Translations under genes and position numbers: made by a program
Part shown: positions 46,832 through 57,670 of the stretch, in pieces
How the letters are laid out: each line of letters starts with the position of its first letter
How positions within the stretch are numbered: the stretch's first letter is position 1
The notes under the pieces: model-generated
What the model saw: only the letters and a program-made list of their open reading frames with translations
The model's database searches: none
Told to the model about the DNA's origin: nothing
Assembly (NCBI GenBank): GCA_026027325.1
Contig: JAMSLZ010000005.1
Coordinates: forward strand, 620,001-684,000
DNA: 64,000 bases
Direction: 5' to 3'
Origin: Actinomucor elegans
Lineage: Eukaryota; Mucoromycota; Mucoromycetes; Mucorales; Mucoraceae

Positions 46832-48266
46832 ATGCAAGACATTTCTAACTCGGAGGGCAGAGAAAAACTAATGTAACTATGGCAATTGTATATAATATGA
46901 CAAGACCATTTGAATTAACTGTTGTTTTTCGTTATTCAGTGAGGACTATCTCAATGAAACACATATTGCCGACGAAGACGACGAGTTGTTTCAAACTGAA
47001 GAGGATGGAAAACAAGAAGAAGAAGAGATCAGCAACATACCTTCAGAACTTTCAACCCCCATTAGCCTAATGCAAAAGAAAAAGAGCGATGAAGATGCCG
47101 AGAAAAAGAAAAAGAAGAAAAAAAAGAAGTCCAAGTCTGCCAAACTGCCTGAAGCAGGCTCTGAGCTTGCTGATGACTATGTAGAAAAGCATAACGAAGA
47201 CCTTATCGAAAATCCTTTTGACCCGTAAAGTATCCAGGGTTTATGTTTGATTTGTCATTCTTCTAACACTCTCGTTGATGTGATCAGTGAAAAACCACTT
47301 TCTCAACGCGTTGAATACGCGATTTGGAAGTACCGTAAAAACCACAAGTTTTCAGAAGAAAAGAAGGCTATTTTTGATAACTATCTCAAGTTTGGTGGCA
47401 TTAAAACAGGTCCAAACATGTTTTTGGGTCGCGCAACTAGTGCAGATACGCCTGATGATCCTGAAGCTGTGATGGATTTTGAAGCAGCTAAATCCGCCAT
47501 TGATTATGTACCTGATGAATTGGAAGATGGTGTCGAAGTCAACTTTACTGAGGTAGCTCAAGTGTATTTTGGAAATACTTTTATTCGTGAAAGTCGATTT
47601 ATCTCGTTACAAGATTTCATCAACGCGCCTGTTCTCATTGACGCGTTCTTAAGATACCTCCAAATAAGAAATGTAGCTCCAGAATATGAACAAGATATCG
47701 CTGGTGCTCGTACTATTATAGCTGAAGCCAAAATTCAGCTGCCCATGTGTAAGCGTGCCAGTGGGTTACTACCTGGCAATTATAACAAGGCTTGTGCTGC
47801 TGTGTTTGGTGAACTACAATCACAAATGGATACATCTTGGATGACAGAAGCTACAATGAAGATCCAAAAACAGTTCATATCTTTTGTAGTTGAAACCATT
47901 GGCAATACTGCTGACGATTCCAAGAAAGTCATCCAGCAGCATATTAAAGATCCCGATAACGTATATTTGGTAGAAACACGAGATTGGGTTTTTGTTAAAA
48001 TTGCTGAGATTGCTCCTTTTAAACCTGAAGAAACTGGATTACAGGACTTGGTTCAAGTAATACTGGAAAACAATGAAGATACGCAGGACATATACAAAAT
48101 CTTCTTGGAGAGAGAAATTATTGAGAACCTTATGCCTGGTATGGTTACCAGAGCCACGCTCTGTAAATTAAGTAATGGTGATTGGTACCTGGACAGTGCT
48201 AATCGTGTAATGCCTACTTTTTTTATGGAAGATGATTGTATGGCAGAAGAAGATTACGATTATTAA
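46832..48266 (+). CDS. ARB1: Arb1-like subunit of an Argonaute siRNA chaperone complex
   Basis: Exons 46832-46872, 46940-47224, 47288-48266; introns 67 and 63 nt; 434 residues. The N-terminus is acidic, then a poly-Lys patch (EKKKKKKKKKSKS). The domain starts after ENPFDPEKPLSQRVEYAIWKYRKNHKF and continues with FDNYLKFGGIKTGPNMFLG, which matches the core of fission-yeast Arb1 (PF09692) as I know it. Arb1 with Arb2 and Ago1 handles duplex siRNA before heterochromatin targeting. The intron at 47225-47287 restores PEKPLSQR. Family call rests on the YAIWKYRKN...YLKFGGI pattern; it agrees with an RNAi-competent fungus. Confidence 0.78.
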
Positions 48267-49394
48267 TTTAAAGTGGTGATAATAATCAATAAATACGAAC
48301 AGTATATGTTCAACCTTACCGATCATAATATGAACCTATATAGTCGATACAAGTCTACTAGCTATGCATTATCGTACCAGCTGAAATACTCAATCAGAGT
48401 TTTACAACCTTTTAGTAATTGTATATATTATTACGAAAAGAACCAATAATAATGTACATTACCAGTCCTTCTGTTAATTGCGATTGTATACGTTTGCTTC
48501 ATCTAATAACATGCTCGCCTTTATTTCCATGAAGTGTAGCAATCCTTAACAAGCCTTTGGTGAGATCTAAAAGGACTTGTTTCAAATCTATGCCAAGAAT
48601 ATCACATTTCAAAATACAAGACAACAGTTAATATACAGGTAAACCTTAAGCTTCGAGGTTTAAAGGCTTTAAAAGTAGCGCATTTTTTTTTTTTTTTTTT
48701 TTTTTTTTGCTAAATAGATCCTGTAGAAGATTCATAATTTGATATGCAACAGCAACACAGCATCTAACATTTTAATGCGCTGCATTCTTTCTAACTTGCA
48801 GTACAGAGGTTACATCAAGGATTAGCTAATTTTAACTCGGGCAAATACAAGTTACTGAAAAGTCGTTCTTGGGATATGATAGACTCTAACACTTGAGTCA
48901 CTAATTGTAACAAGCAAGTCTCATGGCATATTAGCTAGATATTCCCGACTAAAACAGAGAAACAGATGCAAGTGAATTCTTCAACGGAATCATCCTAAAA
49001 AGATACTGTCGGTATGCATATCTTGTGGAGATATAGTTAAGGGATCAAGTTTTAGACCAATTCTCTTCTTATTATATTGCTTTTTGAACTTCTTGTTTTT
49101 TTAATACGAATACCAAAAGAACTGGGCCATATCGCAAGTGCAGAAACCAATTATATGTCCAAGATGGTCTTATAACCCAAAGATAACGAATAAACTAATT
49201 GTTACAAGAGCCAGCACCAAGTAAAGAAAGCGTACATATCAATTGTTGCGAGCTCATGACCGGAGAATGTTAAAGACAGCGTAATTTCGTCTTCTATAGT
49301 AACAAATACAAAAGATATGATTTACAGTAAGTATATATAATGCAAAGAAACACTATCATTTTGCCCAAATATACAACTTTTTTTATAGATTAGT
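48267..49394. other. Spacer between ARB1 and secreted orphan
   Basis: About 1.1 kb. A T22 run at 48687-48708, and a TATATAAT element at about 49333-49340, some 55 bases before the next ATG. Nothing else supportable. Confidence 0.5.
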
Positions 49395-49784
49395 ATGCGT
49401 TTTATTGAATTATTCATCACTGCTGCGGCTGCAATTGTTGTTACCCATGCTGCTCCCACAGGCGTCAGAGACGTCAATATGGTTCAGAATGTGCCTTCTA
49501 TGGAAACACATAAAATTGTATTTGATCCCAAGACCATGAAGCGTCGAACTTCTAGAAGGATACAGCAACTGAAAAACAAGCATCAAAAGAGACATAAACC
49601 ATGCTGTGATACAAATCTTGACTTCAACATTGGTGCAAGGCTTGACGTTGCAGCAAATGTTGGAGGCCCTGCTGCTAACCCCGCCCCCGTAGTGCCTTAT
49701 TATCCATATTCTGGTAATTCTGTCGATCATAATAACCGTGGTGGAGACTCTGTAGTAGTTATTGTCGATGCTGACCATAATTAG
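49395..49784 (+). CDS. Small secreted orphan protein
   Basis: Intronless, 129 residues. The start MRFIELFITAAAAIVVTHAAP is a clean signal peptide with likely cleavage after THA. The mature part has a basic middle (MKRRTSRRIQQLKNKHQKRHKPCC) with dibasic sites that a Kex2-like protease could cut, a Cys pair, and a Pro/Gly/Asn-rich tail (GGPAANPAPVVPYYPY). A TATATAAT element lies 55 bases upstream. No domain recognised; such proteins in fungi are cell-wall or host-interaction candidates, but nothing here shows which. Confidence 0.6.
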   Translation: MRFIELFITAAAAIVVTHAAPTGVRDVNMVQNVPSMETHKIVFDPKTMKRRTSRRIQQLKNKHQKRHKPCCDTNLDFNIGARLDVAANVGGPAANPAPVVPYYPYSGNSVDHNNRGGDSVVVIVDADHN

Positions 49785-51013
49785 AGAATTCTTCATTACT
49801 GACACTATACCGTTCCCAAAGAAAAATCACATCATGCTAATTTATAGTTAACAAGTATTATTCAAACCAGACCAAATGGTTTGCTTATATTTCAATAAAT
49901 AATTCTGAGCGCTATTCATTGCTGTTTGTTGGAAGTTTGCGTAATAACAGAAACTACTAATAGTTATATTAATTTAGCCTTTTTTTTTTTTCGTTTTTAA
50001 TTCTTTGCGCTGTTTTACATACACATGCATATTTTGATCATTTAAAAAATTAGTTTTAAAAATGCCAGTGATGAGTAAAAATCTCGATGCCAATGCTCGC
50101 ATTTCTATTGCTTCATACTATCCAAAGGGCATAAACACCTGAAAACTGTTAGGAGGAAAGTTTGGCCTTAGCAGTAGCCTTTAAATTTAATCTGTGGAAA
50201 GATCACTGAATGCAGAACACGCATTGATGGAAAGACCGTTTTCAATATTATTATACTTGGTGAGCTTATCGCTCATTCGTACATTTGACTAGGTATTTTT
50301 TTGAGGTACGAGGAAAGCCCCGGTATGAAAGCTGTTAATACTGTGTCATCCATCACTGTCCCCAATATAGCTGAAGGCAAGGGTTTTCTCAATAATACTG
50401 AGGAAGAAGAAAATAGTCGTGATTTAACTTTTAATAATTAGGACGATAAAAGAGTTGAAGAGATGAGATAGCAAGTAATTATAGATTCCCTTCTAAAAAC
50501 AACTACTTGATAGAAATTATATCGACTTGTCTAACAAGTTTGTCGTGTTCTCTTTAATATTTTTGAATGTAATAATCTTTTAACAGTACTTCATAATATA
50601 GTACCTATCATTATTTGAGCGCCTTAATGTATGTTGCAACAGGTTAGATGTGTAGTATTAACAATAATATGGACAAAACTCTGCACGCAGGGCCTTGAAA
50701 AACGATCAGAACCGTTTACAGCAAAGTAGCTGAATATAAAACGTAATTAAATGGTGTTCTAGCATGAAAATGACCTTTAGCACATCAAAATTTGTTAAAA
50801 GAATACTTCCTCTAAAGGCATTCAAGAGCTTTATGAGAGAGTTATCGAGGCTTAGTACTAATGTATCAAATGAAACGAATATTGAACTGTCTATAAAAAT
50901 AAAAAAAAAGTACATTATTAGCATATCAAAAAATTAAGTCATACAAAGCTGTAACAGCACATAAAAATTGTAATGTCTATAGACACTGCGAAAACAACAG
51001 ACAGCAAAAAAAT
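49785..51013. other. Spacer before tRNA-Tyr
   Basis: About 1.2 kb with a T12-type run near 49980. A weak coding relic at 50325-50471 is listed separately. Small open frames near 50706-50924 show no support. Confidence 0.45.
50325..50471 (+). pseudogene. Possible short coding relic
   Basis: ATG 50325 opens 38 codons (MKAVNTVSSITVPNIAEGKG...) to TAG 50439-50441, after which the same frame continues as DDKRVEEMR to another TAG. Protein-like composition with one in-frame stop suggests a decayed exon, but the stretch is too short to be sure. Confidence 0.2.
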
Positions 51014-51095
51014 TCCGGCTTACCTGATTCGAACAGGTGACCTAAAGATGTCTTTTCACTACAGTCTTCCGCTCTACCAACTGAGCTAAAGCCGG
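51014..51095 (-). tRNA. tRNA-Tyr(GTA) with a 9-nt intron
   Basis: Acceptor CCGGCTT/AAGCCGG, D arm TAGCTCAGTTGGTAGAGC, anticodon stem AAGA/TCTT, anticodon GTA, T arm with TTCGAAT. The anticodon loop is interrupted after position 37 by TGAAAAGAC (51058-51050), the usual site of tRNA introns; eukaryotic tRNA-Tyr genes commonly carry one. A T run (minus-strand reading of 51013-51006) follows as a Pol III terminator. Confidence 0.95.
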
Positions 51096-52396
51096 TACTT
51101 GATTTTTTTTATTATAGAAAAATTAATATAATAAAAAAGCGGGGTTTTAATAAATAATAATAATAATAAAAATTAAATAATAAAGCCCGCTACCTATAGA
51201 AACTCTTCTTTTTCATATTTCATAAATCGCTCTTTGTCTGTCGTATACTAGCTGTGTTTATCATATAATCCTTTCACATAACTTAGATAATTATTATATT
51301 TAACACGCAATAAATTTGATATAGGCATTACAAAACCTTTATTGTTTGATAGTTTAAGATTATATGTCTGAATTGAATGATGTCGTGTACGTATTTTACC
51401 ACTCTGTATCTTTTCGTGTTTGGTAATGATCTGTAGTATTACTAAGTGGTATAATGAATTAAATAGAATACAAATAATAAGTTGAAGAAGGAACATTTTC
51501 CAATTGGTATGGGAGTAATTGCTCAATCTTAACGCAATATTACTTTATTCAAAATCTTGACATTTACATTTGTTTTACCTTCATGGCTAGTTATTTTAGT
51601 TTATTTCCTCTCCCCGTTCCTCGGCTATTTAGATTTTTAGAGTTGAGTTATTTTCCAAGGAACCTATATAGACGATATTAAGTCTACTTTAATTGTGTTT
51701 ACTTTCAACAGTGTGCATCACTATTGTAATCTCCGTCCTCGATTTGAATCTAGATTACTGATGAAGATTCAGAATTTGACATTTCGATAGACAACAGCAT
51801 TGTAAAAATTAAAAAAAAAAAATCTTTTATTGTCATTGTCATTTGAAGCTTACGCCTATTATTTTTATTACACTTCTATTCTATATATGTATATATTTTT
51901 AGTTAGTATATCTTTCAGCCTAGGATCTAACTGTTTTTACATTGTTTATCTCTGTTGTCTTCAAGCAATTAAAATAAACATACTGAGCAAAACCCCATAT
52001 TATCAGGTTGTGATATCAAACTCGAGCAATAAATCTTCAAAACCATATGACCTAATTCTTGAGTGTGAATTTACTGGCTTGATAATTTCATAGCAAGCAG
52101 AAGGCTAAAAATGATGAAAGGTCTTGGTGAATGGCTCAATAAAAAATTATTGGGGTTCTCAGTTGTAAAAAATGTTTAGTCTGCTTTAAGTCTCGGTTAA
52201 CATTTGTTATTAACTCATTTTGAACGATGGAATACGTGAATGCTTACAGGATTCCCGCGATTGAATCTGATTATGGTACTTTCACAGTATTTCTTTCGGT
52301 GTTCTTCCAAATGTTGTATATGCGTGATTACCAGGAATAATTTGTATTCAAAATTACTGACTTGAAGTGAGCGTACTATGCTAATTTTCTACATCA
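51096..52396. other. AT-rich spacer
   Basis: TAA/AAT-rich low-complexity tract next to the tRNA (51125-51185), then sequence without supportable genes. TCATTTTGAACGATGG near 52216 resembles half of the dispersed repeat. Confidence 0.45.
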
Positions 52397-53010
52397 TTGA
52401 CCTCATTGCTTTTTACCAAGCTTGACAGACTTTCGCTCTTTTTTATTTTGTTCCACTACAAACACCTCGTTCATAGTTGTAGGTATAATTCAGGTGGGGT
52501 GGAATACCACGTAAAAACCTTGACCTATGTTGATGACATCTGCGCAGTTCTCCAAAATCGAGGATTATCACATAATACAGTACCATCATATTGAGTAATA
52601 CTCGAAAGTTTCTAACATCAAGTTTAATTAACAGAAGACAGAAACCTTTTCTTTGAGCAGACAGTGGATAATGACTGGAAAATCCTACAAGACATCAAAA
52701 CATTATGGGGTGCCCCCATCACCAAGCCCTGGACCCTTTTCGTTAATATTGAAAGCAATTCTAGTCTCTTTGTAATTCCCAAAATATTTCATCCTTAATG
52801 GCGCCTACTTCATGGTATCAATTTTACACAAAACGATAGTTCACTCTGTTGCATCTGTCATGAAATACCAAATGAGAATGAATATCGCTTCGCGGCTTGC
52901 TAAACACCAAAGAAATCCCTCTGATTTCGCCCCATGAGTAAGCTATCACGGTCTCTGGCCTTTGCTAAAAGCAAGAGAAAATATGGAGGGTCTTGCTATT
53001 TCGCATACCA
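52397..53010 (+). mobile_element. Dead fragment of a LINE-type (non-LTR) retrotransposon
   Basis: Pieces of one protein in three broken frames: KTLTYVDDICAVLQNR with the reverse-transcriptase YVDD catalytic box (52526-52537), then EDRNLFFEQTVDNDWKIL, then after an in-frame TAA WRLLHGINF...SSLCCICHEIPNENEYRFAAC (52799-52903), the HWRxLH/CxxC zinc-like segment found downstream of reverse transcriptase in LINE polyproteins, and PKKSL. Stops and frameshifts show it is inactive. Boundaries and family are not determinable; neither end repeats nor a poly-A tail is visible. Confidence 0.55.
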
Positions 53011-55503
53011 ACTCTCCTGGATCCAGAAACAGGCGTTGTGCCTAAATATTCGATGATAGATACCCACTGTTAATAGTAGTAGGTATGATCTCTTTGAGCG
53101 TATCTGGTCTTGCTATTGCAAATGTGTAATGGCTACCCTCTTGCCCTCCGGTTGAAGGTAGAGCAGAAGGTTTTATTCGATTAGCTGCTGCTTTGCTTCT
53201 ATCTGAAAGATAAAATACTAATTTAGGCAAAAATAACATTGTTTTATAAAGTTTTATATTATCTTGGCTTCGAAGGTATTTTCAATATCGCTGAGCTCCA
53301 CCAAGGATTTGATACATCTGAGTCTACTACTATCTCTTTTTAAAAAATTCGTATTCATAACGAGGTTTAGTATACATTCGCTATACAATACTAACTAATG
53401 ATAATACTTTGATTATCTTGTTTATCTTTAGCAATTAGCCTTGATCAAATTTCAAGTTTTCGAAATCATCTCCACATAACTTCAATCATATATCATGTCA
53501 CACCAGTTATAAATCCGAAGAGGAGAAATACCTCAGAGAATCATCATGAAGTTGATTAGGCTTCTGCAGTACAATTGAAGACAGAAATAATACTTGATGG
53601 GGATAACAACAAATCCTTGAAGCTTCTGAAACTGAGATGTGACATGAAGAGTTTTCCCGAAAGCATCTTAGACGAACGAATTTCCGATTGCTTCCTCTTA
53701 ACATAATGATTGCATAATCTCCCTCATCCTCCCTATTCATTGATATCATTGAAAAAAGATTCAACTTCATCCTATTCTGATAAAATAGCATATCGTAAAG
53801 AATAAGCCATGCTGATAATACGTATCATTGGCGACAAAACCTTCCTTTTCTTGTTTGAATAACTTGAAGGCGCTACATTATCGAATTTGTTCAATATATC
53901 AGCAGGTATCTAGTGTAATCTACCAGAGCTGTTGGCTATAGTTGAATTTCCCTTGTTAAGAACAGCATATTCGGCTTTATTGTGATTTATCTGACACTGA
54001 AGTCACGTTTAATCAAGTAGCTCAGTGATATAATTATATGTTTGAACCTATAAAGTTGTTTGATTCATGCATGATACTGGAATTTGAATTATCCACTTGT
54101 TTGAATATCCAATTTGGACTATGAGCTTCCGAAAAAAAAATAATACCATTTATAATTATCCTTTCACAAGAAACTAGAAGACTCATGTTAAAATTTGACA
54201 GCCACTCTGCCGTTTTATCTTTTGTTGACCTAAAAAATAACCATTTCTAACGCATGAGTGAGTGTAGGGCTTGCACACATTGGTGACCTAAAGATTGGAT
54301 ACCCCCCTAAGATTTGGTAGCTACAGGAAACATGATGTGGTTTATATACAAATTGCGGTAGCGATTCTCTTCCTAGACTTTAGAGCTGAAAAAAAGCTTT
54401 TGCGAAATTGAGGTTCTTCACGATCGCACTTAGGTCGCATTTCAATCCTACTTTTGATTTTGTCAGATCCTTAAATTCAATATATTGTTGCTCTAGAACA
54501 CGTTTAAATATCCATTTATTTACTAGAACCAAGCCCAAGCACATATTGCGTATATGAAAGAGGCAAAAGAAGAAGACAATAAAATTCATGGTGCTTCGCT
54601 AAAATATTATATGGTAGTTGTGTTTTGGTCAAATAACAAGTCTAACAGATGCAATATTTCTTTATAAACATGAATTACTATTTAGATGCGACATTTTGTC
54701 GAATTCAATCTAGAGATCTAGCTTTAGAAAAGATATGATTTCATTTTTCAATCCACAAAATATTGTCTCGAAGATGTAGACAGCGTTTTAAAGACATAGT
54801 TTATAACAATTGTAGATATAACATGTTCGAGAACATACATTTGTACTTTTTTTTTTTTAATATTTTATCTTCAAAAACACACGAGTTATATCATATTTCA
54901 TGAAATCAAAAAAATTGACCTGATATCAAAGATTTAAAGAAATTAAAAATGCTATTTATACAATTGAATACACAAAAAAATCTTGCACACAATTTATTAA
55001 GTTGTCATTCGCATATGGCCGTGTTTTAGTTGTAAAGATTTGTATTAAAGTCCTTGTTATTTTTATTTTTTTATTTGTATTGTGAACAAGCTTGACTGTA
55101 GTAAGAGATTATTTTTAAACAAACACAACTGCCATCCAATAAAGTAGCGTGACAGGGTTATGTCCATCTCGATATCTAGCTGTTTAAAAAGAATGAAAAA
55201 GAGCATCCAATAATAAAATATGATGTGTAGTTGACGTTAGAAGTGTACTATTATATAGTAGCCGTCTCTAAATTTGAAACTAAAGAATTATCGAATAAAA
55301 GATATACAGATGCATATCGAAAGAGATACTTTCGGTTATTATCATTATATTAACATCCTGTGTTATATAGTTTATTCTAATAGTATACAGCTCAACTCAT
55401 ATGTGAATGAATCGTAAAGACAGTAGCCTTGGCAGCAACGAGCAATGATAACCAAGTGAAAAAAGGCAACATTAATGGAGGGGTATATGTACTGAGGCCT
55501 CAT
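53011..55503. other. Gene-poor spacer with possible element debris
   Basis: About 2.5 kb. Minus-strand frames at 53042-53239, 53507-53791 and 54380-54589 are open for 65-95 codons but lack recognisable motifs; they may be debris of the same or another element. A dispersed repeat copy lies at 54640-54720. Confidence 0.4.
54640..54720 (+). repeat. Dispersed intergenic repeat, copy 9
   Basis: AACAGATGCAATATTTC, then TTAGATGCGACATTTTGTCG and AATTCAATCTAGAGATCT. The GCGACATTTTGTCG block also occurs near 27058. Confidence 0.45.
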
Positions 55504-55803
55504 TTAATCGTTCAAATGTGATAATTGCTTGTATGATTGAAGTTGATTCTTTTTACGTTCCAAGACTTGCAGTTCTTCAGCTAAGATGGCTTCTTGTTCC
55601 TCTTTCGTGTATTGTAAGCCAGGTAACGATTCGAGAACTTGTTTAGCATGTTCAAACTTTTCTTCTAGTTGGCCAACTGCCTTGCCTACGGCATCTGGAT
55701 TGTTACCGTTCAGTAATAGATCGATCACTTGATTGAAATCTTCTACAAACGAAAAGTCAGACTTTTTGAATTGAACTACTGTTTCTTTTAATGGCGATTC
55801 CAT
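55504..55803 (-). CDS. MED9: Mediator complex subunit 9
   Basis: Intronless from ATG 55803, 99 residues; the frame runs further upstream only from a TTG. The chain matches the Med9 (Cse2) pattern: DFSFVEDFNQVIDLLLN, then AVGKAVGQLEEKFEHAKQVLESLPGL, YTKEEQEAILAEELQVLERKKNQLQSYK, a helical hairpin ending in a coiled coil. Med9 sits in the middle module of Mediator with Med4 and Med7. The match is by pattern rather than by many identical residues, so confidence is moderate. Confidence 0.75.
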   Translation of the reverse strand: MESPLKETVVQFKKSDFSFVEDFNQVIDLLLNGNNPDAVGKAVGQLEEKFEHAKQVLESLPGLQYTKEEQEAILAEELQVLERKKNQLQSYKQLSHLND

Positions 55804-57046
55804 AATGTTTTGAAGAAACGTAAGAGCAAAAGTTTGACGCGTATTTAAACTCTGGCGAAGGATTATTCCCAATTTTTATTGGCCTCTGGGATTAAATAAG
55901 AAAGTTATTATTATCATCATTATAATCAAAGATCATTTTTCTATCTTAATTTTATTATGCACTTTCAAATTAGCTTTTATATGATATAGATATTTTATAT
56001 ATACAGGGTATATTTACAAAAGTATACAAATTTTCATTCTGTATTGAATAGAACAAAAATATGTTAAATATATTGTAAAACTTTGGAATTATTTTCGAAT
56101 TACATGAAATTTTAAGGTTCTTGGTCTTGTGCTGGTAAGTCTAGCTTTTTACATGGAAGATATTATAAAAAAAATAGGTATAACGAACACTATCATACTA
56201 AAAAAAATGTATTAATAATGTCCTGTGGATTATTAAAGTAGTGTCCTCAATCCGTCATTAGGTTGACCCTAATACTTTCTCTGAAATCATGTTCAATCGG
56301 AGTGCAAGTATAAACTTAGTGTAACTGGATAATAAAAAGCCAAAGCAAGTTGAGGAGATTCGAAGATTCAAGTGTCTAAAGCAGCTTTTCAGTAATAAAA
56401 ACATGCGAATAAATATGCTACTTTTTGAAATAGCTTATGCATAATAAATTGTGTATCAAATGGCGATATTAAATTTAGAAAGTATTCTCAAAAAATACAA
56501 GCTTATTGGGTAAAACCGTTGAATTATCCATATGAAACAGAAGCCCTGAGACAAGTCCTGATTAAAACGCAAGTTTTCTGCCAATGAAGTATATTGAACC
56601 CTTAGGTTGCATAGAAATAATAAAAAAAGAAAGTTTGATTGCTCAGTATCAACACAGAAAGATGATCCGAGCTATTTTTTTTTTTTTTTTTTGCGGCAGT
56701 GGCAAAATTAGCTCAAAATAAGGCGATCCTCTCTCCATTCCTTGGACCCAAATAGGCTATAGAACAATATTTGAGCGTATTTCCTAAGCGTTGTAATACG
56801 TCAATTGAAACGGATTTTGATGAGTGATGAGCGAAATTCATAAATATGAGAATAATAATCACTCTATGTATTTCGCTCTTGGGTCTAAATAAGGAACAAT
56901 ACCTCAAATCGCAAAACTGCCTCGTTCTGTTACTTATAATGGTTGAGCCGAAAATCAGATGAACTTTGAGCTATTTTACACATAAAACGCTTAGTACCCA
57001 GCTAAATTATATTTTTTCCCTTCTTTTTATTCTTTTATTGTTAACA
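55804..57046. other. Divergent spacer between MED9 and the copper-fist gene
   Basis: About 1.2 kb, AT-rich, T18-type run at 56675-56692. No gene; the right end holds the copper-fist promoter. Confidence 0.5.
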
Positions 57047-57409
57047 ATGATCGTAATTGATAATATTAAATACGCTTGCCAAAGTATGTATTCAGTAGCT
57101 TACGATGTATCATTACTAAATGGTTCTTTTTGCTATACTAGAATGTATAAAGGTACTCTATACACTAAACAAAATAACACGACGCTCAAACTTTTCCCTT
57201 AGGGTCATCGATCTTCGCGGTGCGACCATACTGAAAGAGTTCTCGTTATTGTGAAAAGAAAAGGAAGACCAATAAGCCAATGCGACGAGTGTCGAGAACA
57301 GCGGAAGAAGAGGCAGGTTCATCAAAAGTGTGTTTGTCCAAAGATCAAGAACAAGCATTCTTCAACGCGTCAAATGATGTCCATTGAAGCTCTTCTGTTA
57401 TCTTCGTAA
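57047..57409 (+). CDS. Small copper-fist DNA-binding protein with an 11-nt exon
   Basis: Exons 57047-57083, 57142-57152 and 57203-57409; introns 58 and 50 nt; 84 residues. Splicing gives MIVIDNIKYACQKCIKGHRSSRCDH, then ERVLVIVKRKGRPISQCDECREQRKK and VHQKCVCPK. This is the whole copper fist: zinc Cys/His (YACxxCIxGHR, CxH), the (R/K)GRP minor-groove motif, and Cys pairs. Ace1/Mac1/Cuf1 factors use it to control copper genes, but they are much longer with Cys-rich activation domains. Here only about 20 residues follow; a further splice (donor 57407, acceptor 57478) would add about 20 more, no Cys cluster. Function as repressor, competitor or truncated factor is open. Confidence 0.82.
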
Positions 57410-57670
57410 ACCCTACAAATCATCATCTTTATACATATATATATATATATCAATCATTTTTTCATACTGATTATTCAGTTTGCATTTCTTGTTCAAAGGA
57501 CAAGAGTCACGTCGACGTCACAAAAAAATGGCTCACTATTAAAAAACGCGTTTTTTTCACTGTCTTCCTTTATTTTCTTTTTTCTTTTGACTTTTGCAGA
57601 ATCTAATCGAGATCTATACTAGAAATCTCACAACGTTCACTTCAAAACCAGTTAATAAAAAGTAAAAAGA

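Noticed and set aside
53042..54589. Minus-strand frames of 65-95 codons
   Set aside because: No recognisable motif or splice links; left as possible element debris within the spacer entry.
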